DNA from: Neobacillus nitrireducens
GTDB lineage: Bacteria; Bacillota; Bacilli; Bacillales; Cytobacillaceae
Assembly: GCF_030915405.1 (NCBI RefSeq)
Contig: NZ_CP133262.1
Location: 3,410,001-3,474,000, forward strand
Direction: 5' to 3'
DNA: 64,000 bases
Below the pieces are notes generated by a model. That model was given only the letters and a program-made list of their open reading frames with translations, was not told the DNA's origin and did no database searches. Both the position numbers and the translations under genes were made by a program. Positions 32,836 to 40,435 of the stretch are shown in pieces (position 1 is the first letter of the stretch; every line of letters begins with the position of its first letter).

Positions 32836-33222
32836 ATGATCAATCAAGTCACACTCGTTGGCCGGTTGACGCGAGATCCTGAGCTAAACAAGACATCAGA
32901 AGGAACGCCAGTGGCCCACATCACTTTAGCGGTGACACGACACTTTCGCAATCAAAACGGCGAAATTGAGGCGGATTTCGTTCAGTGTACTCTTTGGCGG
33001 AGGGCGGCGGAAAATACGAGCCAATATTGCCGTAAAGGGTCAGTTATAGGGATTACTGGAAGGTTGCAAACCCGGAATTACGATAATAAAGAGGGAAAAA
33101 GGGTATATGTGACTGAGGTTATCGCCGAAACGGTCCGCTTCCTAAGCTCAAAGCCACATAGTGAGACGGTGCCTGCGCCTGAGCCTGAGCCGAAAAAGGA
33201 GGAAGTGGCAATTGAGGGATAA
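32836..33222 (+). CDS. ssbB: Single-stranded DNA-binding protein, SsbB type
   Basis: This 128-residue protein has a full OB fold (MINQVTLVGRLTRDPELN, then FVQCTLWRRAAEN and GRLQTRNYDN) but a short Pro/Glu tail that lacks the acidic DDDLPF tip of SsbA. That, plus the neighbour ywpF, identifies SsbB (YwpH), which protects incoming DNA in competent cells and belongs to the ComK regulon in B. subtilis. GAAGGAG precedes ATG 32836. No ComK box was clearly seen. Confidence 0.88.
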   Translation: MINQVTLVGRLTRDPELNKTSEGTPVAHITLAVTRHFRNQNGEIEADFVQCTLWRRAAENTSQYCRKGSVIGITGRLQTRNYDNKEGKRVYVTEVIAETVRFLSSKPHSETVPAPEPEPKKEEVAIEG

Positions 33223-33439
33223 CTATGAAATGGCCAGGAACCTTGAGCAATTACTGGAAAGCTTAATAAAAATGGTTGGAAATGCAAATAAAAACGTCGA
33301 TAGCCTCCAAAGGCGCGTCAGCCAGTTGGAATGGGTCATTAAGGAACAACAAAATGAAATGAAGGAAAGAGACAACCTCATCAGAATGTACTCCACATAT
33401 CCACATGAATCTTCACAAAACATTCCTTTACGATTTTAA
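33212..33439 (+). CDS. Small coiled-coil protein downstream of ssbB
   Basis: A 75-residue charged, helical protein with heptad-like spacing (LEQLLESLIKMVGNANKNVDS) and no recognisable domain. I chose TTG 33212 because GGAGG (33198-33202) is well placed inside the ssbB end; ATG 33230 with a weaker GAGGGAT is the alternative. It overlaps ssbB by 11 nt, so the two are probably translated together. Its function is not recognised; a role near DNA uptake would be guesswork. Confidence 0.65.
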   Translation: MRDNYEMARNLEQLLESLIKMVGNANKNVDSLQRRVSQLEWVIKEQQNEMKERDNLIRMYSTYPHESSQNIPLRF

Positions 33440-33574
33440 GTGATATTCAAAAAAATTTGCCTCGGTTGCATGCAATATCAAGCTTCCCGGCAACTATTTT
33501 TTAAAAAATATCCCCGCAACTGACTATTTTGATAAAGAAAATCAACCACATCTTCGTGTTTCATCTCCACTATT

Positions 33575-33600
33575 CCGGCTGCCGTTTGCCGGTTTTTTTT
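33575..33600 (+). terminator. Terminator of the ssbB operon
   Basis: CCGGC (33575-33579) pairs with GCCGG (33588-33592) and is followed by eight T. Confidence 0.8.
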
Positions 33601-33662
33601 GTTTACATGTATAAAACCATTTTAACGGGATAAACTAATATAAAAACCCCCCTGTTTTTTTA

Positions 33663-33695
33663 AAAGAAGCCGCTGAACTTATCAGCGGCTTCTTT
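33663..33695. terminator. Perfect 14-bp bidirectional terminator
   Basis: AAAGAAGCCGCTGA (33663-33676) pairs with TCAGCGGCTTCTTT (33682-33695). It lies 38 nt beyond the end of the XRE regulator gene on the minus strand and backs up the ssbB terminator on the plus strand. Confidence 0.88.
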
Positions 33696-33732
33696 GTTGA
33701 TTATACAGCAGGAACTTAAACATCCCTTTTTC

Positions 33733-34146
33733 CTAAAATTTATCCTTATGATGCTTATTGACTTTAATCTGGCTAATAAATGAATCAATGTAAAAGGACC
33801 TCCGCTTGGGCGGCATGAGATAAAGTTCTATGAGGGCCATTTTAAAATCAGGTTCATTCAGAAGAAACTGGTTAATAATCAACAAATCACGATCATCGCT
33901 GGTCTCCTTTGCGATAAATCCAGACCCCTCCGTTTTAGGCAGTAGTTGGTCGAGTTCCTCCACTAAATATTCCTTATCCACCTGATAAATTTCAGCAAAT
34001 CGAACCACCGTTTGATAGTTGGGAATACTTCTACCCGTTTCGTAGCGACTAACTGTGGACCGATCCATCCTCATCATATCCGCAAGTGTTTGCTGGGACC
34101 AATTTCGGTTGTCGCGTAATTCCCTTAATTTTTCTGATAAAGACAT
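33733..34146 (-). CDS. XRE-family helix-turn-helix regulator
   Basis: This 137-residue protein has an N-terminal HTH_3 domain (residues about 8-62; WSQQTLADMMRMDRSTVSRYETGRSIPNYQT contains both helices) and a C-terminal helical region with no sensor motif seen. I chose ATG 34146 (MSLSEKLRELRDNRNW); a TTG at 34161 is possible. It is divergent from a hypothetical gene at 34367, and a perfect palindrome lies 75 bp upstream, a likely operator. Confidence 0.82.
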   Translation of the reverse strand: MSLSEKLRELRDNRNWSQQTLADMMRMDRSTVSRYETGRSIPNYQTVVRFAEIYQVDKEYLVEELDQLLPKTEGSGFIAKETSDDRDLLIINQFLLNEPDFKMALIELYLMPPKRRSFYIDSFISQIKVNKHHKDKF

Positions 34147-34220
34147 CCAATTCACCGCCAATCAAACAATTCATAGGTTTAACTTAACGAGAAACAGAAG
34201 TGTTAGGTTTGATTGTGTGA

Positions 34221-34232
34221 ATTGTGCACAAT
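34221..34232. promoter_or_regulatory. Palindromic operator candidate
   Basis: ATTGTGCACAAT is a perfect 12-bp palindrome between the XRE gene and the divergent gene, the right place for autoregulation. Below it, at about 34294-34309, AAGGAATTAAGGAATT gives a short direct repeat. Confidence 0.5.
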
Positions 34233-34366
34233 GATTTATGTGAAAAAATGGCACACTATCGACAGAATATGACCTGGTGGATAATTTCATTAAAGGAATT
34301 AAGGAATTATTGTCGAATAATGATAGTCGGTGTAAAAAATTGTAATATTTGGAGGTAGTTATTTTT

Positions 34367-34795
34367 GTGGAAAAAAACTCAATAGTATTTATCGGTGAGC
34401 AATACAACAAGCAGCAAGTTGAAGTCAAAAGTAAACCTAGCTTTTTCGATGCTGTGCAACTCGCAACCCAGTCGCCCCACACAACAGAGGATTCTCCCTA
34501 TCAATCCATCCCTTTTAACAAAAAAGCAATTATTCCTATCCAAATTTATAATTCCAATATTCATATCAGCTACGACCGTCATAGTCATTCGCTACAAATT
34601 GTTAAAGAAAATAACGAATTAACCGAAAAAGAGGTGTTCGAGCTCCTCCATCATTTTGCAATAAAAGAAGATAAGAGGGTTTCCTTTTTAGCAATATTCC
34701 CGAATGGTAAAAAGCGACTAACAAAAGCGAGAAAAGCGGACACGTTATCGGAGAGTAAGAGGTTAAAGGAGGAACAGAATAGAGTAAAATGGTGA
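34367..34795 (+). CDS. Hypothetical protein divergent from the XRE gene
   Basis: This 142-residue protein is not recognised. It has no signal peptide or membrane segment; the middle is beta-rich (KAIIPIQIYNSNIHISYD), and the C-terminal 30 residues are highly basic (KKRLTKARKADTLSESKRLK), suggesting nucleic acid contact. I chose GTG 34367 because TTTGGAGG (34348-34355) lies upstream at a loose 11-nt spacing. It is followed by a palindromic repeat. Confidence 0.55.
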   Translation: MEKNSIVFIGEQYNKQQVEVKSKPSFFDAVQLATQSPHTTEDSPYQSIPFNKKAIIPIQIYNSNIHISYDRHSHSLQIVKENNELTEKEVFELLHHFAIKEDKRVSFLAIFPNGKKRLTKARKADTLSESKRLKEEQNRVKW

Positions 34796-34810
34796 ATTAT
34801 TTTACATTTG

Positions 34811-34853
34811 GTAGTGGTGCCTGACACCAAAAAGCGGCACCGCTACGTCCTTT
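34811..34853. repeat. GGTGCCTGACACC repeat with hairpin
   Basis: The exact copy is at 34816-34828. With GTAGTGGTGCC before and GGCACCGCTAC after (34842-34852), it forms a stem that could terminate the upstream gene. Confidence 0.75.
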
Positions 34854-35001
34854 TTCTGTACTAAAAGTTGACACTGTTATGACACAGAAATGACACTTTT
34901 TATTGTAATAAGACAAAAAGTGATGTAGTTTTAATCTTTTTGTAACATTGCTGGCATATTCTTCTGGTATAAATAAGAGTACTAAGGAAAGGAGAAAGCG
35001 T

Positions 35002-36132
35002 ATGCAAACGACAAAAAAGCGTATCATTCTCGTGTTACTTACCATCATGCTATCAGTAACGGGGTCTATGGTTACATATGCACAAACAAGCAGTGAAGAC
35101 CTACATAACGCGAAGCAGCAGCTAGAACAGAAACAAAAAATGGTGGAGCAAAAAGCCCAAGAAAAGCAAACCGTTAATCAAGAAATAGATAAAATTAAAC
35201 AAGAATTGAACTCTCTTTACAGTGAGATTACAAAAAATAAAGAGATAATGGCGGACACGCAGCAAAAAATAGACGAAACAAATCAACTGATTGAAAAAAA
35301 GAAACAAGAAATTGTCGCCCTCGAAGATAAAATTCTTGCTCGGACAGGAATCATGAAGCAGCGGGCCGTCGCACTTCAACAAAATGATTCCATCGATGTG
35401 ATGATTAACTTATTCTTCGAGTCTGATAGTATCTCAGATTTTATCCAACGCGCGAGCGCTGTTTCAACCCTGATGGATGCGGATAAAGATATCTTAGGAT
35501 CCCAGAAGGAAGACCTGCAGCAGATTGAAAATGATAAAAAAGAGATTGATAGACAAGAACAAGTATTATTAGAAGACCAAGAGAAGCTTTCGAAACAGCA
35601 AAATGATCTCGATCAAAACATGCAAAAACGCCAACAAGCTTTAACCGTAATGCAGCAAAAATATAATCAAATCCTTCAACAAATGACGCAGGCCGAGCAA
35701 GAAAAAGCAGGCGTTGAATCACAACTGAAAGAAATTCAGGCACAAATTAAAAATGAACAAGAAGCGGCCAACGCTCCAAAAACAAAATCAGCTCCAGCTG
35801 GTGAAAACAATACAAATACGAATACAAATACAAACACAGCCGTAAGCGGTAATGAGATGTATGTCACCGCTACAGCATACAGCCCGGAAGAGTCCTATCA
35901 CATTACTGCCGCTGGCTACAATATTCGTAAACATCCGAATATGAAATTGATTGCCGTTGACCCAAGAGTCATTCCGCTTGGAAGTAAAGTCTGGGTAGAA
36001 GGATACGGCATCGCCGTTGCCGGTGACACAGGCGGCGCAATTAAAGGTCATAAAATCGATGTGTTAGTGCCAACTAGATCAAAAGCATTACAATGGGGCA
36101 GAAGAACCGTGAAAATTATTGTCCTAGACTAG
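35002..36132 (+). CDS. Secreted coiled-coil protein with C-terminal 3D domain
   Basis: The 376-residue protein has a signal peptide (cleavage near VTYAQT, about residue 28), a long Gln/Glu/Lys-rich coiled coil (30-255) like that of CwlO-type hydrolases, an Asn/Thr linker, and a 3D domain (about 290-376) with its conserved aspartates in LIAVDPRVIPLGS, VAGDTGGAIKGHKIDV. 3D domains are double-psi barrels of MltA/YocH-type wall enzymes, so muralytic activity outside the cell is likely. ATG 35002 follows AAGGAG. Orthologues resemble YocH-like autolysins with a different N terminus. Confidence 0.85.
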   Translation: MQTTKKRIILVLLTIMLSVTGSMVTYAQTSSEDLHNAKQQLEQKQKMVEQKAQEKQTVNQEIDKIKQELNSLYSEITKNKEIMADTQQKIDETNQLIEKKKQEIVALEDKILARTGIMKQRAVALQQNDSIDVMINLFFESDSISDFIQRASAVSTLMDADKDILGSQKEDLQQIENDKKEIDRQEQVLLEDQEKLSKQQNDLDQNMQKRQQALTVMQQKYNQILQQMTQAEQEKAGVESQLKEIQAQIKNEQEAANAPKTKSAPAGENNTNTNTNTNTAVSGNEMYVTATAYSPEESYHITAAGYNIRKHPNMKLIAVDPRVIPLGSKVWVEGYGIAVAGDTGGAIKGHKIDVLVPTRSKALQWGRRTVKIIVLD

Positions 36133-36153
36133 AAGTTTCAACTCATAAGTACA

Positions 36154-36189
36154 AGATCTGGCACAAAAAAGTGTCAGGTCTTTTTTTTG
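36154..36189 (+). terminator. Terminator after the 3D-domain gene
   Basis: AGATCTGGCAC (36154-36164) pairs with GTGTCAGGTCT (36171-36181), with small bulges, then a run of T. Confidence 0.85.
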
Positions 36190-36204
36190 ACACTAATGAC
36201 AATT

Positions 36205-36265
36205 GGTGCCTGACACCGAAAACTCCATTATCACGAGTATAATGCAGAAATTGGTGCCTGCCACC
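36205..36265. repeat. Two GGTGCCTGACACC copies, 48 bp apart
   Basis: An exact copy (36205-36217) and a one-mismatch copy GGTGCCTGCCACC (36253-36265) are each followed by a similar stretch (CCGAAAAC, ATTA, CACGA), so this is a diverged 48-bp tandem duplication. Confidence 0.8.
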
Positions 36266-36289
36266 GACCGAAAACACTATTAGCACGAT

Positions 36290-36661
36290 CTATTTAAGAT
36301 GATCATTCAAGACATTTTCCTCAAGGACTGAAAACTTATCCCCGTATACCTTCTCTATATGATTTTCACCCCAGGTACAGAGCGAATTCAGAATCCCCTC
36401 CAGACTCCGGCCGTACTCACTCAGCTCATACTCAACCTTCGGCGGAATCTGATTATAAATAATCCGATTAATCACACCGTCCTCCTCCAGCTCACGCAGC
36501 TGCTGCGTCAGCATCTTCTGTGTAATATTCGGCATCAGCCGCTTTAACTCACTCGTCCGCTTTTTCCCATGCGTCAAATGGCAGAGAATGACACACTTCC
36601 ACTTCCCGCCTATTACCTCCAGCGTCGCCTCAACTGATATATTATATTTCTTCTTTTCCAT
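36290..36661 (-). CDS. HxlR-family winged-helix regulator
   Basis: This 123-residue protein is a DUF24/HxlR regulator: CVILCHLTHGKKRTSELKRLMPNITQKMLTQQLREL forms the winged helix (the first part being KRTSELKRLMPNITQ). Cysteines occur near residues 23 and 27 and one at about 94; some relatives sense thiol stress by such residues. I chose ATG 36661, 9 nt from GAGGAGG. It is divergent from an MFS exporter and probably controls it. Confidence 0.88.
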   Translation of the reverse strand: MEKKKYNISVEATLEVIGGKWKCVILCHLTHGKKRTSELKRLMPNITQKMLTQQLRELEEDGVINRIIYNQIPPKVEYELSEYGRSLEGILNSLCTWGENHIEKVYGDKFSVLEENVLNDHLK

Positions 36662-36697
36662 TTTCATCTTCCTCCTCAAATCATGTTCAGCCAGGAT

Positions 36698-36753
36698 TAT
36701 AGGAACTAAAAAGTTCCTATAGCACCTTTGGGTACCTATATCACTTTAAAGTG
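36698..36753. promoter_or_regulatory. Operator region between hxlR-type gene and MFS gene
   Basis: TATAGGAAC (36698-36706) and GTTCCTATA (36713-36721) are a perfect inverted repeat with a 6-bp spacer; CACTTTAAAGTG (36742-36753) is a perfect 12-bp palindrome. Both are good candidates for HxlR binding and would allow control of both divergent genes. Confidence 0.6.
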
Positions 36754-36853
36754 CGTACTTCCGGTAATCTCTCATATACCCCATAATAACATTTGCCGGA
36801 TGAAAACAAGCATACCTTATTAAATAAACCTACACAACTGAGGAGGAAAATTC

Positions 36854-38089
36854 ATGCCTTTAAATAAACAGCAAAGCACATTCGCATTACTGGCCCTAGC
36901 CGTCAGCGCCTTCGCAATCGGAACTACCGAATTTATCAGTGTCGGCCTGCTGCCGCTCATCGCCGAGGATTTGCACATTCCCGTCACAACCGCCGGACTA
37001 ACAGTCTCCCTATACGCACTCGGGGTCACATTTGGGGCACCGGTCCTAACATCACTAACATCGAGAATGTCACGCAAGACCCTTTTACTATGGATCATGA
37101 TCGTCTTCATCATCGGTAACGGAATCGCCGCAAGCGCCACAACCATCAGCGTCTTGCTCGCGGCCCGCGTGATTTCCGCACTGTCGCACGGTGTCTTCAT
37201 GTCGATAGGCTCCACCATCGCCGCTGACCTCGTCCCGGCCAACCGGCGTGCCAGTGCGATATCAATCATGTTCTCTGGCCTCACCGTTGCCACCGTCACT
37301 GGTGTCCCGTTCGGAACATTCATCGGCCAACAATACGGCTGGAGGCTTGCCTTCATTCTCATAGTCATCGTTGGAATCATCGGCTTTATCGCCAACTGGG
37401 CTTTAATACCTTCTTTTTTGAAAAAAGGAACCCGAACGAGCACTCGGGATCAGTTCAAGCTCCTAACCAATGGCCGACTCCTACTTTTATTCGCCATCAC
37501 GGCCCTGGGGTATGGCGGGACATTTGTTGTCTTTACTTATTTATCACCATTACTACAGGAAATAACTGGTTTTAAAGAAGGATCAATCGCAATTATTTTA
37601 CTGGCCTACGGATTGGCGATCGCGCTAGGCAATATGATGGGCGGCAAGCTCTCCAACCGCAATCCGATAGGTTCACTATTCTATATGTTTATCGTCCAAG
37701 CCGTTGTGCTGTTAGTCCTAATGTTCACGGCACCGTTCAAAATCGCGGGCCTCATCACGATTATTTTGATGGGCTTACTTGCTTTCATGAACGTTCCAGG
37801 ACTGCAAGTATACGTCGTCATCCTCGCGGAACGCTACGTCCCGAGTGCCGTCGATGTCGCATCCGCCCTCAACATTGCCGCATTCAACGCCGGAATCGCG
37901 ATAGGTTCCTACTTAGGTGGTATCATCACCGACTCCATCGGCCTCATCCACACCACTTGGATTGGAGCCCTAATGGTACTGGCAGCCGCCATCCTCACAG
38001 GGCTAAGTCGAGCGCTGGAGCGGAAAGAACAAGCAACTGCAAAAATGACAATGGTGTCAGGCACCACGAAAACACAACTATCCTCCTGA
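36854..38089 (+). CDS. MFS transporter, DHA1 family efflux protein
   Basis: This 411-residue membrane protein has 12 predicted helices and DHA1 features, including GTTEFISVGLLPLIAED in helix 1 (typical of the AraJ/NepI/PbuE branch) and the helix 5 motif GLTVATVTGVPFGTFIG. It likely exports a small molecule by proton antiport. AGGAGG precedes the ATG. Its last codons run through a copy of the dispersed repeat (38053-38065, read as MVSGTT), so the C-terminal tail was probably replaced or extended by the repeat. Confidence 0.88.
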   Translation: MPLNKQQSTFALLALAVSAFAIGTTEFISVGLLPLIAEDLHIPVTTAGLTVSLYALGVTFGAPVLTSLTSRMSRKTLLLWIMIVFIIGNGIAASATTISVLLAARVISALSHGVFMSIGSTIAADLVPANRRASAISIMFSGLTVATVTGVPFGTFIGQQYGWRLAFILIVIVGIIGFIANWALIPSFLKKGTRTSTRDQFKLLTNGRLLLLFAITALGYGGTFVVFTYLSPLLQEITGFKEGSIAIILLAYGLAIALGNMMGGKLSNRNPIGSLFYMFIVQAVVLLVLMFTAPFKIAGLITIILMGLLAFMNVPGLQVYVVILAERYVPSAVDVASALNIAAFNAGIAIGSYLGGIITDSIGLIHTTWIGALMVLAAAILTGLSRALERKEQATAKMTMVSGTTKTQLSS

Positions 38090-38126
38090 GGGGGACAGTT
38101 AAGTAATTCAACTCAATTTTTCGATT

Positions 38127-38178
38127 CGCTGATAAATGGCCTAGCATCGCTGATATATCCTAAATTCCGCTAATAAGG
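38127..38178. repeat. Short CGCTGATA array with 21-bp spacing
   Basis: CGCTGATA occurs at 38127 and 38148 (21 bp apart), with a diverged CGCTAATA at 38168 (20 bp). Spacers differ. The layout resembles the arrays at 52608, 55202 and 60362. Confidence 0.5.
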
Positions 38179-38355
38179 TGTAATTTTACACTTCGATTTG
38201 GGAACCTAGAGTTTGATAGTAGTTAAAAGCAGTACTCTTTATGATAACTTTCTGTATTAAAGCTAAAAATAACAAATTGGACAAATTCGCTTATTTGTCC
38301 GTGTGGTGTGTACTGGCCAATCTCGCTAATGGGATTGGCCTTTTTTCTATTCTTT

Positions 38356-38503
38356 CATTTCCCGTCCAAAGGAAATGTCGGCTCCTAGGGTAAATGGAGG
38401 GCCCTTCCATTTACCATTCAAAGGAAAAAATGGCTTCGACGGTAAATGCAGAGCTGTTTCATTTCCCGTCTAAAGGAAAAAGTTACTTCAGTGGTAAATG
38501 GGA
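38356..38503. repeat. Three copies of a 52-bp tandem repeat
   Basis: CATTT(C/A)CC..AAAGGAAA begins at 38356, 38408 and 38460, and GGTAAATG at 38389, 38441 and 38493, all exactly 52 bp apart. Inside each unit the two strings are inverted repeats (CATTTACC/GGTAAATG). Spacers have diverged. No gene covers them. Confidence 0.85.
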
Positions 38504-38594
38504 AGAGTTTACAGCTGAAAAAAGGTTACTTAAAATTAATCAAATATAAAAAGTCATGGACCGCCCTATTTAGCTTCAGCTTGATAGCGTCCAC

Positions 38595-38634
38595 CTTCCT
38601 CATCGTGCGCCTCCTAACGGGCACGATGAGGAAG
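38595..38634. other. Perfect 14-bp stem-loop
   Basis: CTTCCTCATCGTGC (38595-38608) pairs exactly with GCACGATGAGGAAG (38621-38634), loop 12 nt. There is no T-tract. It lies in the 729-bp gene-free stretch 38090-38818 and is unexplained. Confidence 0.7.
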
Positions 38635-38661
38635 ACCTCCGAGAAACAATAATAGTACATT

Positions 38662-38713
38662 GGTGTCAGGCACTACTTGTGGACACCTCTCCACAATAAT
38701 GGTGTCAGGCACT
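38662..38713. repeat. Two GGTGTCAGGCACT copies, 39 bp apart
   Basis: Copies at 38662-38674 and 38701-38713 share the following ACTTGTGGACAC-like stretch, so a 39-bp unit is duplicated just upstream of the methyltransferase promoter region. Confidence 0.75.
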
Positions 38714-38818
38714 ACTTGCGGACACTCGTCCATATCAGGAGGACAAAAAACGAATGCTTTGAACACTCCTTTGTTATAATTATGGTATGTAAGTATTTAT
38801 GACTAAGGGGTTGTTTGA

Positions 38819-39592
38819 ATGGTTGGCAAAGTGCAAGTGGATGGTTGGAATGCGAGTTTGTATGATAAAGAGCATTCCTTTGTTTCTCATTTGGGAGGGG
38901 AATTAGTTCAATGGCTTGCACCGAAGCCAGGTGAAAAGATACTTGATCTTGGCTGTGGAACGGGGGATATTGCCAACCAACTGAGTAAGCAAGGCGTCGA
39001 TATTACGGGGATGGATAAATCCGAAAATATGGTCGAGCAAGCACAAAAGAAGTACCCAGATATCACCTTCATCGTCGAGGATGCTGTCAATATGCGGTAT
39101 AGTAACGAGTTTGATGCTGTTTTCTCTAATGCGACACTTCACTGGATTAAAACGCCAAGACAGGCGCTGCAGTCGATTTATCAGGCCTTAAAACCTGGAG
39201 GAAGATTTGTCGCTGAATTTGGCGGGAAAGGCAACGTCCAGACAATTATCGGCGCAATCATGAATCAATTAGGTGAGGTGGGAGTCCCGTATCAATCAGA
39301 GAAGTTCCCTTGGTACTATCCAAGCATTGGTGAATACACTTCCATAATGGAACAAGTGGGATTTCGCGTAACCCACGCCGAACACTTTGATCGGCCAACG
39401 CCTTTAAACGGAGAACTGGGACTGAAAAACTGGATCGAGATGTTTGCCACTGGCATGTTCGAAGGCGTAACAACCGAAACAAAAGAGGTAATCGTCACTC
39501 GTGTTGAAGATTCCCTAAGAACAGGATTATTCCGGAACGGTGAGTGGATTGCTGATTATAAGCGGATTCGTGTCCTGGGGATAAAAGAGTAA
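38819..39592 (+). CDS. Class I SAM-dependent methyltransferase
   Basis: This 257-residue cytoplasmic protein has the Rossmann-type methyltransferase motifs: motif I ILDLGCGTGDIANQL, motif II acidic residue in ITGMDKSENMVEQA, motif III in EFDAVFSNATLHWIK and the post-III KPGGRFVAEFGG. The pattern is close to trans-aconitate 2-methyltransferase and its many relatives, but the substrate cannot be told. TAAGGGG precedes the ATG at 38819. It stands alone. Confidence 0.88.
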   Translation: MVGKVQVDGWNASLYDKEHSFVSHLGGELVQWLAPKPGEKILDLGCGTGDIANQLSKQGVDITGMDKSENMVEQAQKKYPDITFIVEDAVNMRYSNEFDAVFSNATLHWIKTPRQALQSIYQALKPGGRFVAEFGGKGNVQTIIGAIMNQLGEVGVPYQSEKFPWYYPSIGEYTSIMEQVGFRVTHAEHFDRPTPLNGELGLKNWIEMFATGMFEGVTTETKEVIVTRVEDSLRTGLFRNGEWIADYKRIRVLGIKE

Positions 39593-39806
39593 TCACAGGG
39601 GGCCTAATGGGGCCCTTTTAATCTAAGCTTGTCTCAGGCGCTTACTGAAAAAATAATCAGAAATAACCGCCACACAGGACCCAGTGATATTATAAAAGTC
39701 AGAGTGGAGCCCCTACAAGGAAAAGTTAAATAAAGCGTTTCTGCGTGCATAGAACAGAAACGCCCTTAGAACATCAGTAGGGACAGGCCCATTGGTCCCG
39801 TTTTGG

Positions 39807-39944
39807 TTACTTATTATGACTTTTTTGAGCCTTTAAAGCTACTTTTTCAAATCCATTTCCTCGCTCTTCCGCAAATTCTAAATCTGCTTTGGGCAGAGCC
39901 GTATTATGTTTCTTTTTAAACTGGTTATTCTTATTTTTCGCCAT
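39807..39944 (-). CDS. Small Lys/Asn-rich protein (45 residues)
   Basis: A short frame reads MAKNKNNQFKKKHNTALPKA, then DLEFAEERGNGFEKVA, ending KSHNK. GGGTGGTGG lies upstream of ATG 39944. The composition and the EFAEE string remind one of small acid-soluble spore proteins, but it does not match a family I can name with certainty. It may be expressed in the forespore. Too short to be sure that it is a gene. Confidence 0.55.
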   Translation of the reverse strand: MAKNKNNQFKKKHNTALPKADLEFAEERGNGFEKVALKAQKSHNK

Positions 39945-40056
39945 TTTTCCACCACCCGCCTCGTTTTCCTTCATGGACGCTAACTAGACTGTTATCAGCA
40001 CCCACGATGTTAGTTTGCTTTCTATTTCCTAGGGCTATGCTAGTTGATTTTTTTTT

Positions 40057-40091
40057 CAAAAAAAGAAGCCCGTTCTATTAAGAAGGGGCTT
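40057..40091 (-). terminator. Terminator of the small gene at 40112
   Basis: On the minus strand AAGCCCC pairs with GGGCTT around a 13-nt loop, followed by CTTTTTTT. Confidence 0.75.
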
Positions 40092-40111
40092 ACTTGAATG
40101 TTAAAAATAGA

Positions 40112-40255
40112 TTAATGAACACGGATAATTTCGTTCATATATTGGTCATGGTGAACTCTGGTATGCTTGGACTCAAGCCGTTCAAATTCCTCGACTTCAT
40201 CAAATGACTCGCCAAACCACCAGTTTTTAAGTTCAAATAAAAAGTCTGTAAGCAT
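40112..40255 (-). CDS. Small acidic protein (47 residues)
   Basis: The frame reads MLTDFLFELKNWWFGES, then FDEVEEFERLESKHTRVHHD and ends NEIIRVH. GGGAGG stands 9 nt before ATG 40255 and a terminator follows the stop, so expression is well supported. I do not recognise the family. The aromatic N-terminal part could be an amphipathic membrane-associated helix. Confidence 0.65.
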   Translation of the reverse strand: MLTDFLFELKNWWFGESFDEVEEFERLESKHTRVHHDQYMNEIIRVH

Positions 40256-40382
40256 CGTAATTTCCTCCCTGAATTGGGTGATTAGATTAGATTCTTTATA
40301 TTCTTATTATACTTGTGAATCACTTCACATGAAAGCGATTACCTAATAGGCGGAATAGCAAAATTATACAGAAAAATGAAAT

Positions 40383-40432
40383 AAGGCTGCCCCGAATCTC
40401 GCTCGTTCTAGCGGGAAAGGACAGCCTTTTTC
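40383..40432. terminator. Terminator after the HupE-type gene
   Basis: AAGGCTG (40383-40389) pairs with CAGCCTT (40422-40428), with further partial pairing inside. The T-tract is stronger on the plus strand, but the only nearby gene end is that of the minus-strand gene. Confidence 0.55.
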
Positions 40433-40435
40433 TTT

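Noticed and set aside
38446..38652. 68-codon plus-strand frame ending in a hydrophobic stretch
   Set aside because: It begins inside the 52-bp tandem repeat and ends in the 14-bp hairpin; no ribosome site was found.
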